Part shown: in pieces, positions 27,535 to 38,553 of the stretch
Layout of the letters: each line of letters begins with the position of its first letter
Numbering within the stretch: position 1 is the first letter of the stretch
Assembly: GCF_020166495.1 (NCBI RefSeq)
Contig: NZ_JAINZS010000004.1
Span: 558,001 to 622,000, forward strand
Reading direction: 5' to 3'
Length of the DNA: 64,000 bases
Source of the DNA: Robertkochia aurantiaca
GTDB taxonomy: Bacteria > Bacteroidota > Bacteroidia > Flavobacteriales > Flavobacteriaceae
Notes under the pieces: generated by a model
Database searches by the model: none
Told to the model about the DNA's origin: nothing
Seen by the model: the letters and a program-made list of their open reading frames with translations, nothing else
Translations under genes and position numbers: made by a program

Positions 27535-28031
27535 TGAGCACAGGGAAGGTCCTTCGGTCATTACGTCCAGAGGTCGTATGGAAGACCTCCCGGTATTTCC
27601 TCACCCGCCCTGCAGGAATGCTGGCCGCCTTTTTGGCTACCCGCAGCTGCCTGAAACTGTCAGGTGAACTCTTTGGAAAAGCCCATCACAGAAATGGAAA
27701 GGCCAATGCCTTCAGGCAGGCCCTTTGGAATATGCTCATCATTAAATACAGCATGAAGATGGGTTATTCTACAGAAAGAGCGCTGAAGTGGGCCGATGAG
27801 ATCACCCTGCACCACGAAGACCTGTCTCCCAACCCACCCCTGGCCAGGATCATGGACCTGCACAATAACCGTATCGGCAGAGACCTCTGGACGGGTATCA
27901 ATTGCACCGCCTCAGACCCTGACGGGTTACTGGCAGAAAACGTCATGAACTTATTAAAATCTGCGGTCAGGGTTAGCAGTCTTGAGGATACCGGAAAGCA
28001 TCCGGAAAAATTGATTTATATTGAAGATTGA
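27534..28031 (+). CDS. DUF6973 domain protein embedded in the heme operon
   Basis: A 165-residue basic protein of the DUF6973 type, with no known function. It carries a clustered set of polar residues that looks like an active or metal site: KANAFRQALWN (Arg61, Trp65, Asn66), HHED (93-96) and MDLHNNRIGR (Asp108, His110, Asn111, Asn112). The N-terminal 45 residues are amphipathic and could associate with the membrane. Its start shares a base with the hemE stop and hemF begins two bases after its stop, so it is translated in step with heme enzymes. No signal peptide is evident. A helper role in coproporphyrinogen handling is a guess. Confidence 0.85.
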   Translation: MSTGKVLRSLRPEVVWKTSRYFLTRPAGMLAAFLATRSCLKLSGELFGKAHHRNGKANAFRQALWNMLIIKYSMKMGYSTERALKWADEITLHHEDLSPNPPLARIMDLHNNRIGRDLWTGINCTASDPDGLLAENVMNLLKSAVRVSSLEDTGKHPEKLIYIED

Positions 28032-28032
28032 A

Positions 28033-30444
<2,412 letters not shown>

Positions 30445-30488
30445 TCAAAAACGGTTTAAAATTCATAAATTCGTAGAAAGCATCGATC

Positions 30489-31643
30489 ATGACCTTACTT
30501 ATTATTTACGCCGTAGTGTCGATCTTGTTCTCGTTTCTCTGTTCGATACTTGAGGCCGTATTTTTAAGTGTGACCCCGACTTACATCAACGTAAAAAAAC
30601 AGGAAGGAAAGCGATACGCCTTTACACTCGAAAATCTGAAAAAGGATGTAGACGAACCGCTTATAGCGATCCTTACCCTGAACACCATTGCCCACACCGT
30701 CGGTGCGATCCTGGTTGGGGTGCAAGCCGAAAAACTCCCTTATTCAATCGATATTTTCGGAGTGAACATCGTTGGAATCGTTTCGGCCATTATGACCTTT
30801 CTGATCCTGGTGGTTTCCGAAATCATACCGAAGACCATCGGTGCCACCCATTGGAAAAGCCTGGCCAACTTTACCTCCAAGGCCCTGACTGCCATGATAT
30901 TTCCTCTCAAGTACAGCGGCATTCTCTGGCTGCTCAAACTCACTACCAAAGTGATCGGAGGCAAAAAAGCTCATGGTTCGGTATTTAACCGGGAAGACTT
31001 TTCAGCCATGGCAGAGATCGCTCATGAGGAAGGCGTTTTCCAGGAGTCGGAATCAAAAGTGATCAAGAACCTGGTGCGATTTAATGAAATCAAGATCAGC
31101 GATATCATGACCCCGCGAAGTGTCATGAAGACCGCTTCAGAAGATCAGCCGATAGAAAGTTTTTTCCAGGAGAATCCGAAATTACGTTTCTCAAGAATCC
31201 CGGTATTTAAAAACAAAGTCGATAATATCACCGGTTTCGTATTAAAAGACCAGGTACTGGAAGAGATGATCAACGGAAAGGGCAGCAATACCCTCGGATC
31301 GTTAAGGAGGGATATCATGGTGGCCAATCGCGACCTTCCCATCCCCCGACTTTTTGAAAAACTGATCGATAAAAAAGACCATATCGCACTGGTGGTTGAC
31401 GAATACGGGTCGATCAGCGGGTTGGTCACCATGGAAGATATCATTGAGACCCTACTGGGTCTCGAGATCGTAGATGAGAGCGACAATGTGGAGGATCTGC
31501 AGGTTCTGGCCCGCCGGAACTGGGAGATCAGAGCAGAACGCATGGGAATTCTTGAAGACCTGAAAAAAGAAGAATTCGAAAATCATGAAAATCACCCGAA
31601 TCCTGACCCCGCTGGGAACAGCGACGATAAAGGGAGACCATAA
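30489..31643 (+). CDS. CNNM/HlyC-CorC family transporter-like protein
   Basis: A 384-residue membrane protein with a DUF21/CNNM transmembrane domain (about residues 1-165, four hydrophobic segments) and a CBS-domain pair (about residues 200-320). ISDIMTPRSVM opens the first CBS and HIALVVDEYGSISGLVTMEDIIETLLGLEIVDE closes the second. Such proteins are linked to Mg2+ or Co2+ export. The usual CorC_HlyC C-terminal domain is absent; the chain ends in a short polar tail. The final 59 bases overlap the next gene in another frame. It follows the DinB gene by 44 bases. Confidence 0.92.
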   Translation: MTLLIIYAVVSILFSFLCSILEAVFLSVTPTYINVKKQEGKRYAFTLENLKKDVDEPLIAILTLNTIAHTVGAILVGVQAEKLPYSIDIFGVNIVGIVSAIMTFLILVVSEIIPKTIGATHWKSLANFTSKALTAMIFPLKYSGILWLLKLTTKVIGGKKAHGSVFNREDFSAMAEIAHEEGVFQESESKVIKNLVRFNEIKISDIMTPRSVMKTASEDQPIESFFQENPKLRFSRIPVFKNKVDNITGFVLKDQVLEEMINGKGSNTLGSLRRDIMVANRDLPIPRLFEKLIDKKDHIALVVDEYGSISGLVTMEDIIETLLGLEIVDESDNVEDLQVLARRNWEIRAERMGILEDLKKEEFENHENHPNPDPAGNSDDKGRP

Positions 31644-32064
31644 CGGAATCGCTGAGATCAGTATACTTGACAGTTCTGATGTTGAACCTTCTGAAAGCGT
31701 AGCGCCAGAACTGGCATTATGTGCGCAGGAACTGCAGCGATATTTTCAAGGTACCCTCGAAAACTTCAGCTTTAAGATGAACCCCGCAGGTAGTGGTTTC
31801 CAGAAAGAAGTCTGGAAACAACTTTCGGCAATCCCTTACGGAAAAACCATTTCTTACCTCGAGCTGGCACAGAGAATGGGCGACAGCAAAAAAACCAGAG
31901 CTGTTGCAGCAGCCAATGCAGCAAACCCCTTATGGATCGTCGTTCCCTGTCATCGGGTGATCGGTTCAGATGGCAGTCTCACCGGTTACGCCGGAGGATT
32001 GTGGAGAAAGAAATGGCTGCTGGCACATGAGCAGGGATCTATACAAACCGTTTTGTTTGAGTAA
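31585..32064 (+). CDS. ogt: methylated-DNA--protein-cysteine methyltransferase
   Basis: A 159-residue suicide DNA-repair protein that removes alkyl groups from O6-alkylguanine. The acceptor Cys122 is in the IVVPCHRVIGSDG motif, preceded by the helix-turn-helix region IPYGKTISYLELAQRMGDSKKTRAVAAANAANP. The next methionine (FKMNPAG) is 64 codons on, so the start at 31585 is needed for a complete N-terminal domain, even though it overlaps the preceding CNNM gene by 59 bases. It is the last gene of the strand-continuous run that begins at hemA. Confidence 0.95.
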   Translation: MKITRILTPLGTATIKGDHNGIAEISILDSSDVEPSESVAPELALCAQELQRYFQGTLENFSFKMNPAGSGFQKEVWKQLSAIPYGKTISYLELAQRMGDSKKTRAVAAANAANPLWIVVPCHRVIGSDGSLTGYAGGLWRKKWLLAHEQGSIQTVLFE

Positions 32065-32134
32065 ACACAGCAAATAGTAACCTCCATATTTCAAAACAAA
32101 TTATCTCTATATTTATTCTCCTGATTCATAGCCT

Positions 32135-33298
32135 ATGAAATATTTACGCCAACTTCTTAAAGCTGTTTTGTTGCTTTTTGCACTTCTGGTTGCTTTCTTA
32201 TACATCTTTGATTATGACTACCTTCTCAAAGCAGTAAGGGTCACCTATCTTACAGGACACAAAACAGCCTTCTTAGATGATTACAGCTATTTCGACAACA
32301 GACCTGTTTCTAATGAAGCAGCCGAAATACAGCCCTGGCCGGAACATAAGGCATATAACACCATAACGCCCCCTGACACCCTGCAACGCCTTCACGACGC
32401 ATACGGCACTGTTGCCTTCCTCATCATTAAGAATGACAGCCTGTGGCATGAGTCTTATTTTCAAGGCTACCATGAAGACAGCATCAGCAATTCCTTTTCG
32501 ATGGCAAAGACCATGGTCTCTGCCATGCTGGGAAGAGCCATCATGCAGGGAAAGATCAGCAGTCTTGAGCAGCCTGTGGGTGATTTCATTCCTGAATTCA
32601 AACGGGGTTCAGCCGGGGAGCTCACCGTGGGAGATCTCTCTTCAATGGCCAGCGGTCTGAATTGGGACGAGTCATACTACTCTCCCTTTTCAGTCACTAC
32701 CCGTGCTTATTTTGACTCTGAACTGCGACCGGTCATTAAAGACCTTCAGGTGGTTGAAAAACCGGGAGTTTCCTTTAAATACCTCAGCGGGAACACCCAG
32801 CTATTGGGTATGGTACTGGAAAAAGCGACCGGCATGACCCTTTCAGAATACCTGTCCAGGGAGTTCTGGAGACCCATGGGAGCCGAACACCCTGCCCTGT
32901 GGCAGATCGATTCCCGCAATTCCGGGATGGAAAAGGCGTATTGCTGTATAGCCGCCACAGCCAGGGATTTTGCCCGTTTTGGTAAACTCTACAAAGACGC
33001 AGGAAATTGGAACGGCCAGCAACTTATACCGGCGTCTTTTGCTTCGCTTTCAACCCGGCCACGCTTTGAGGCATCTCCGGAATATGGTTACGGACTTTGG
33101 CTGGTACAACATCGTAATAAACACTTTTTTATGCTGAAAGGCCATCTGGGTCAGTATGTGATCGTTCAGCCGGAAGACAACCTTATCATCGTACGTCTGG
33201 GACGCAGTAATGCTGAAAAAAGCAATGAAAAGAAACATCGTACCGACATATATGGATACATAGATGCAGCCTATAAAATGATCGAAAATGCTTCATAA
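32135..33298 (+). CDS. serine hydrolase, class C beta-lactamase family
   Basis: A 387-residue protein with an N-terminal membrane segment or uncleaved signal (residues 5-27). The penicillin-binding fold follows, with S-x-x-K at Ser122-Lys125 (FSMAKTMVSAMLG). A Tyr-containing second motif is at KYLSGNTQ, followed by a large C-terminal region with YGYGLWLVQH. Such family members act on D-amino-acid peptides, esters or other substrates; beta-lactam resistance is unlikely to be the main role. Two further members are in this window (42637 and 60197). The gene ends 11 bases inside the exonuclease gene. Confidence 0.9.
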   Translation: MKYLRQLLKAVLLLFALLVAFLYIFDYDYLLKAVRVTYLTGHKTAFLDDYSYFDNRPVSNEAAEIQPWPEHKAYNTITPPDTLQRLHDAYGTVAFLIIKNDSLWHESYFQGYHEDSISNSFSMAKTMVSAMLGRAIMQGKISSLEQPVGDFIPEFKRGSAGELTVGDLSSMASGLNWDESYYSPFSVTTRAYFDSELRPVIKDLQVVEKPGVSFKYLSGNTQLLGMVLEKATGMTLSEYLSREFWRPMGAEHPALWQIDSRNSGMEKAYCCIAATARDFARFGKLYKDAGNWNGQQLIPASFASLSTRPRFEASPEYGYGLWLVQHRNKHFFMLKGHLGQYVIVQPEDNLIIVRLGRSNAEKSNEKKHRTDIYGYIDAAYKMIENAS

Positions 33299-34001
33299 GA
33301 TCATTCTTGAAAATCTGTTGTTTCTCGACATAGAAACGGTACCCGGACATGCTTCCTTTGATGACCTTCCCGAAGAGGAACGGGAATTGTTCAGCGACAA
33401 AACCGCTTATCGCAGAAAACCCGAGGAAACTGCTGCATCATTCTACCATCAGGCGGGAATCTGGGCCGAATTTGGAAAGATTATTTGTATTTCAGTCGGC
33501 TACTTCCATCACAAAGGGGGAACACTTGAATTCCGCACAAAGTCGTTCTATGAAGAAGAGAAAATCCTGCTGCAACAGTTCGCCAATTTGCTTGACACCC
33601 ATTTTGCAGGAGACCAATTCCTAATGTGCGGTCACAATATTAAAGAATTTGACATCCCTTACATCGCTAGAAGAATGCTGATTAATGGTATTGCCCTGCC
33701 GGCTAAACTAAACCTTTTTGGTAAGAAACCCTGGGAAATACCCCACCTTGATACCATGGAACTTTGGAAATTCGGAGATTACAAGCATTATACCTCTCTG
33801 AAACTTCTTACCCACGTTTTAGGCGTACCCTCGCCGAAAGAAGACATCGATGGAAGCATGGTACGAAGTGTCTATTACGATGACAATGATCTCGATAAGA
33901 TCATTATCTACTGTGAACGCGACGTAGTAGCCGTAGCACAGGTGATATTGCGACTTAAAGGAATGCCCCTTTTAGACGAAAGCGATATCAGACATGTTTA
34001 A
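33288..34001 (+). CDS. 3'-5' exonuclease (DEDD, PolB-exonuclease-like)
   Basis: A 237-residue RNase H-fold exonuclease. Motif Exo I is LFLDIETVPG (Asp14 and Glu16), Exo II is in CGHNIKEFDIPYIARRM, and Exo III is in IYCERDVVAVAQ. The family is a common Bacteroidota single-domain protein related to the proofreading domain of B-family polymerases; the role in repair or processing is not known. It overlaps the serine hydrolase gene upstream by 11 bases. Its stop codon shares the tetranucleotide TTAA with the stop of the convergent S8 peptidase gene. Confidence 0.9.
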   Translation: MLHKIILENLLFLDIETVPGHASFDDLPEEERELFSDKTAYRRKPEETAASFYHQAGIWAEFGKIICISVGYFHHKGGTLEFRTKSFYEEEKILLQQFANLLDTHFAGDQFLMCGHNIKEFDIPYIARRMLINGIALPAKLNLFGKKPWEIPHLDTMELWKFGDYKHYTSLKLLTHVLGVPSPKEDIDGSMVRSVYYDDNDLDKIIIYCERDVVAVAQVILRLKGMPLLDESDIRHV

Positions 34002-36952
34002 CGAAGAAGGAATTTCTTCCCTTCGAATCCTTCCAGATCTTCAATGGTCAGTACATACACCCCACGGGCATTACCCGAAAGGTCTATAGGTACAGAAAGA
34101 TCATTTCCCGATTTCAACAGTTGTCCTGTCATGGTGTATATTGCGTAGTTAAGCCTGGTGTTGACCAGTCCCACTAACTCCAGGGTGTTGTCAAAAGGGT
34201 CATGTACCAGCTGAACCTCTTCGCTGACCGATTCAGAACCGGTTGCCTGCTGCCTTTCCAGCTTCCCGAGTCGGGTGAGCTTATCTTCAGGCATTGCCAT
34301 ATTCCGAACGCCATATATGGTCACGTCATCAAGCATCACTACGGTGCCGCGATTTCCGATATCTGTGTTTATTCTCATATAGACCTGATCCAGGTCTGAG
34401 TAGGTTCTTGCAGGTATGGAAGCGTATACTTCATACATATAGTAAGGCTCAAGGTCTTCTACCATGCGGTAAGAAGAAATGGCCTGCCAGGAGTAACCAT
34501 CACCGATCTCAACCAATAAGCGGTCAAGGGGTGAAGAAATATAGGTAGCCACGTAGAACCTTATTTCAATAAAATCGTATTCTGAGGCAGGTAATTCGGG
34601 TGACATGACCCTGAATGAGCCAAGGCCTGAAGCAGCGGCAGAACGAGAACCGTCATTAGGAAGGTTGAAATTACTCATCGACCAGCTACCGGATTCGCTC
34701 CAATTCGACCATCCCGTTTCAAAGTTAAGGTGAGCCAGTTCATCACGAACAGCCATTGCGTTGAGGGTAGTTATAGTAACCTCTTCACTCATTTCGCTGA
34801 CGTTCCCCTCACTGTCTCCGGTCTGTACCGAAAAGACATAGGTAGTTTCAGGAAGTAGCCCTGAGATCTGAAAACCATTGGAATCAGTCGAACCAATTAG
34901 CTCCCCGTTCTGATAAATATAGTAGGTCACCCCCTCGGTACCGCGCAGACTACTGTACCAGTACAGCTCTACCGAGGTCCCGGTAAGGTTCTGAAATACC
35001 AGGTCGGTTACCGGTGGCAATATATCGTCGGCAGGCGCAGCCGTGGTATAGCTCACAGGCTCACTGTATTCTGAGGCAAGAAGAGCCGAACACAGCGCTC
35101 TTACTTTAAACTGATAGGTGGTTTCGAATTCCAGTTCATCCAGATCCACTGAGTTGGTGTCACTCATCACCCCGGTCCAGGTTTCCCCATTGTCTTTTGA
35201 CCACGCAAGCTCATACATGGCGTCTGGTATCTCTTCCCAGGAAACCCGCACCTTCCCGTCGGGCTGTGGTTCTGTTTGCAGTCCACCCGGGGTTACCACC
35301 TCACAGTCATCTGCCTTGATGCCCGATATGATCAGGGAATAATCCTGCTGATCGTTAAAAAGGCCGGCTTTATGACGCACTGTTATGGTGTAGGTACCTG
35401 AGGCGTTGGGTATTTCGATCTTTTCAAAAGGATCGACCGTATTATCACCCTGAACCGCGGCACCCCCAAGATCAGATTTGTCAAGCATCCAGGGATGATA
35501 TTGCTTACCCCCCTGAGTCACGATAATATCAAGGTCGTTGATCAGCACAGATTCTGTATTGTTTTCCTCACCCATTCTTTTCTCAAAAGGCGCATCGGTC
35601 CATGAGAGTGAAACCATCAGGGTCTCCCCCTCTTCGGCCTCAACTTCCATGGTGAATGAACTGTCGTTCACCAGGGTCTGTTCCTTTAAAAGAGAGGTGT
35701 GTTCATTATTGGCGATCAGGCTGGCCGCTTTGCGGGCATTGAGTATACCCCAGCCGAATCTGGCATCAGGCCCGGGGTATGCTCCTGCCTCATCGGCTGT
35801 ATGAAGAACCAATCCTTTCAGGGTGGCAGCTCTGAGCCACTCTCCGTAGATCGTATTATAATATTGCTGTAAAAGCAACAGGGATCCTGTTACCCCGGGG
35901 GCCGCCATAGAGGTTCCGGAAATACTTCGGTAGCTGTCTGATGAATCACCATAAGACGAATAGACATTTACACCGGCCCCGGTAATATCCGGTTTGATGC
36001 GACCGTCATCTGTGGGTCCATAATTACTGAAATCAGCAATACCGGTCTGTTGAAGATTTCCCTCCTGATCGATAATTATATCATCAGCAGCAGCGACGGT
36101 AATTCCGTTTTTGGCTACTGCAAAACCCAACAGCATGTCATAACCATCCTGAGTGGTGCCGTATACAGGTTTCTTATTGTAATTCATTTGCCGGGTATTC
36201 CCTGCTGCGGTAACCATGAGATAGTAGGGGGCGTTATACATAATCTCGTCCCAGTCCTGAGCCTGATAGATATAGGCTCCAAAATACCAGTCGGGTATGG
36301 TTCGGGCACTTAAACCATATGAATGATTGGAAACCAACATACCTTCTGAAGCTGCATCGGTCACTTCTCCTTCATCTCTTGTCCAGTCGTAAGTCAGACC
36401 AGAGGCATTAAAAGCCACTCCTCTGGCTTTCTGATCGACGCCTGAAGCCAAAAGGGTACCCATCACATGTGTCGCGTGTCCGCTAATTCGGGATGCATTG
36501 TCTGCAGAGGTTACGCGACCATCGAACTCCTGATGGTCTTCGAGAGCCTTCCCGCTATCCCATACACCTACCTGCATTCCGATACCATCGATCTGCATAT
36601 CCAGAAAGATATCATCATAGAGAAAATTGGACCGGGATGTTTGTACCACAACATCATTATAGGTCGTATAGTACAATGGGGCGCCATCCGGTCCAATTCT
36701 TTGGAGCTCAACCATTCCTCCGTCTTTAAGTTCTTTTTTCAGTTTCCAGCCGTGCTTGAGGGCTAAAATCCGGGCTTTTTCTTTTTCGAAGATGGCGGTT
36801 TCATGAAGTTTCTTAGAAAGCGCTTTCAGCTTGGCCAGGTTCGATGAGCTATATGGCACCTTAGTCCATTTTCGTTCCTGAGCCGAAAGCGCTTGGGGTC
36901 CTAAACTGAACAAATAAAAAAAGAATAAAGCTGTAAGCAGATTAATTCTCAT
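33998..36952 (-). CDS. secreted S8 (subtilisin-like) serine peptidase with type IX secretion C-terminus
   Basis: A 984-residue exported protease. A signal peptide ends near residue 24 (ALSAQ), and a propeptide-like segment precedes the catalytic domain (about 110-420). The catalytic triad is Asp132 (VGVWDSG), His159 (SGHATHV) and Ser348 (SGTSMAAPG). Two fibronectin type III-like domains follow (about 550-640 and 645-735), then a beta-sandwich region. The last 75 residues resemble a type IX secretion C-terminal sorting domain (YTMTGQLLKSG, GVYVLTIEDLEG, ending KKFLLR). It probably degrades extracellular protein. A direct-repeat element lies 70 bases upstream. Confidence 0.95.
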   Translation of the reverse strand: MRINLLTALFFFYLFSLGPQALSAQERKWTKVPYSSSNLAKLKALSKKLHETAIFEKEKARILALKHGWKLKKELKDGGMVELQRIGPDGAPLYYTTYNDVVVQTSRSNFLYDDIFLDMQIDGIGMQVGVWDSGKALEDHQEFDGRVTSADNASRISGHATHVMGTLLASGVDQKARGVAFNASGLTYDWTRDEGEVTDAASEGMLVSNHSYGLSARTIPDWYFGAYIYQAQDWDEIMYNAPYYLMVTAAGNTRQMNYNKKPVYGTTQDGYDMLLGFAVAKNGITVAAADDIIIDQEGNLQQTGIADFSNYGPTDDGRIKPDITGAGVNVYSSYGDSSDSYRSISGTSMAAPGVTGSLLLLQQYYNTIYGEWLRAATLKGLVLHTADEAGAYPGPDARFGWGILNARKAASLIANNEHTSLLKEQTLVNDSSFTMEVEAEEGETLMVSLSWTDAPFEKRMGEENNTESVLINDLDIIVTQGGKQYHPWMLDKSDLGGAAVQGDNTVDPFEKIEIPNASGTYTITVRHKAGLFNDQQDYSLIISGIKADDCEVVTPGGLQTEPQPDGKVRVSWEEIPDAMYELAWSKDNGETWTGVMSDTNSVDLDELEFETTYQFKVRALCSALLASEYSEPVSYTTAAPADDILPPVTDLVFQNLTGTSVELYWYSSLRGTEGVTYYIYQNGELIGSTDSNGFQISGLLPETTYVFSVQTGDSEGNVSEMSEEVTITTLNAMAVRDELAHLNFETGWSNWSESGSWSMSNFNLPNDGSRSAAASGLGSFRVMSPELPASEYDFIEIRFYVATYISSPLDRLLVEIGDGYSWQAISSYRMVEDLEPYYMYEVYASIPARTYSDLDQVYMRINTDIGNRGTVVMLDDVTIYGVRNMAMPEDKLTRLGKLERQQATGSESVSEEVQLVHDPFDNTLELVGLVNTRLNYAIYTMTGQLLKSGNDLSVPIDLSGNARGVYVLTIEDLEGFEGKKFLLR

Positions 36953-37323
36953 GATTAGGGGATTTGGTTGGCTTAACTAATGTAGGAGTTAGTTTACAAA
37001 AACAGATTAAGTGATATGTTTTTTCGATGAAATGCACTTGACATTTCGATAAAGTGCATATTTACCGAGATTTTGTAGTTATTTTCTGCATAATATTTAC
37101 CTATAAATAACATATTTTAACACCATTTAGCTGAAAAATCGAACCGATCATCGATAAAAGTCCTATCGATATTAAACGCTTGTGAGAAAATCCACATTCA
37201 TTTCTATTTGCCATTTTTGTTGTAATCGGTTAAGCTGCCAACTATATGATTTAGTGCTGCGGTACGGGTCAGACAGGTGGATGATAATTTTCAAATCATT
37301 ACCTTTGTTTCATATATTTATGT
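36953..37323. other. divergent intergenic region between S8 peptidase and hflX
   Basis: No gene. It holds the direct repeat annotated below and two nearby TCGAT repeats (37151 and 37166). TACCTTTG at 37300-37307 is a likely hflX -7 element with a leader of about 10 bases. No RNA gene is recognised. Confidence 0.7.
37019..37059. repeat. tandem direct repeat TTCGATRAARTGCA, 22-base period
   Basis: TTCGATGAAATGCA begins at 37023 and TTCGATAAAGTGCA at 37045, two differences in 14 bases, with a 22-base period. The first copy with its T-run (37019-37039) is identical over 21 bases to 62556-62576. The spacing on one helix face suggests an operator bound by a dimer. The regulator is unknown. Confidence 0.6.
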
Positions 37324-38541
37324 ATGCTAGAAAGGAAGAGTCTTGATTATGAAAAAGTAGTGCTCATCGGTATTATCAACCAGGAGCAGGATGAAGAAAA
37401 GGTGGAGGAGTATCTCGACGAGCTCGAGTTCCTGGCGTATACTGCCGGAGGAGAAGTGGTTGAACGATTCACCCAACGCATTGAGATCCCCAATCCGAAA
37501 ACCTTTATCGGTACCGGGAAAATGGAAGATGTGCGCAAATTCGTCAAAGAAAACGATGTGGGTACCGTCATTTTTGATGATGAGCTCAGTCCGGCCCAGC
37601 AGAAAAATATTGAAAAGATACTCCGTTCCAAGGTACTGGACCGTACCTCTTTGATTTTAGATATATTCGCCCAACGGGCACAAACCTCATATGCCCGTAC
37701 TCAGGTAGAGCTGGCCCAATACCAGTATCTGTTACCACGGCTCGCGGGACTATGGACTCACCTTGAAAGACAACGTGGTGGTATCGGAATGCGTGGTCCG
37801 GGTGAAACAGAAATCGAGACTGACCGCCGTATCGTAAGAGATCGTATCGCCCTGTTAAAAAAGAAACTGGCTAAGATCGATAAACAGATGGAAACCCAGC
37901 GTGGGAATCGCGGATCACTGGTCAGAGTCGCATTGATAGGTTATACCAATGTGGGGAAATCCACCCTGATGAACGTAATCAGTAAAAGCGATGTTTTCGC
38001 AGAGAATAAGCTATTTGCTACCCTTGACACTACGGTCAGGAAAGTTGTGATCGGCAACCTGCCATTCCTGCTGAGTGATACCGTAGGATTTATCAGAAAG
38101 CTGCCCACTCAATTGGTGGAATCTTTTAAAAGCACCCTTGACGAAGTCCGGGAGGCTGACCTCTTGTTACATGTGGTGGATATTTCACACCCCAATTTTG
38201 AAGAACATATCGAATCTGTTAACCAGATCCTTTCTGAGATAGACAGCATGGATAAACCCACCGTTATGGTGTTCAACAAGATCGATCAGTATACCCATAA
38301 GACCATAGATGAAGACGACCTGGTTACAGAGAAGACCGGTGAACACTTCACTCTTGAAGAATGGCATAACACCTGGATGAACCGTCTGGGCAATAACGTA
38401 CTGTTCATTTCAGCTTTGAACCGCGAAAATCTGCAGGATTTCCGCAAAAAAGTCTACGAAGAGGTACGAAAGATCCACATCACACGATTCCCGTACAACA
38501 ATTTCCTTTATCCGGAAATAATCGAAGAGGAAGAAGAATAG
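37324..38541 (+). CDS. hflX: GTPase HflX
   Basis: A 405-residue ribosome-associated GTPase that rescues stalled or heat-damaged ribosomes. The N-terminal HflX domain (about residues 1-190) contains the signature RGGIGMRGPGETEIETDRR (151-169). The G-domain has G1 GYTNVGKST (206-214), G3 SDTVGF near 250 and G4 FNKID near 318. A C-terminal acidic tail ends EEEEE. A TACCTTTG box 17 bases before the start implies a very short leader. It converges on the DUF3078 gene 12 bases later. Confidence 0.97.
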   Translation: MLERKSLDYEKVVLIGIINQEQDEEKVEEYLDELEFLAYTAGGEVVERFTQRIEIPNPKTFIGTGKMEDVRKFVKENDVGTVIFDDELSPAQQKNIEKILRSKVLDRTSLILDIFAQRAQTSYARTQVELAQYQYLLPRLAGLWTHLERQRGGIGMRGPGETEIETDRRIVRDRIALLKKKLAKIDKQMETQRGNRGSLVRVALIGYTNVGKSTLMNVISKSDVFAENKLFATLDTTVRKVVIGNLPFLLSDTVGFIRKLPTQLVESFKSTLDEVREADLLLHVVDISHPNFEEHIESVNQILSEIDSMDKPTVMVFNKIDQYTHKTIDEDDLVTEKTGEHFTLEEWHNTWMNRLGNNVLFISALNRENLQDFRKKVYEEVRKIHITRFPYNNFLYPEIIEEEEE

Positions 38542-38553
38542 AAGTCAGGTTTT

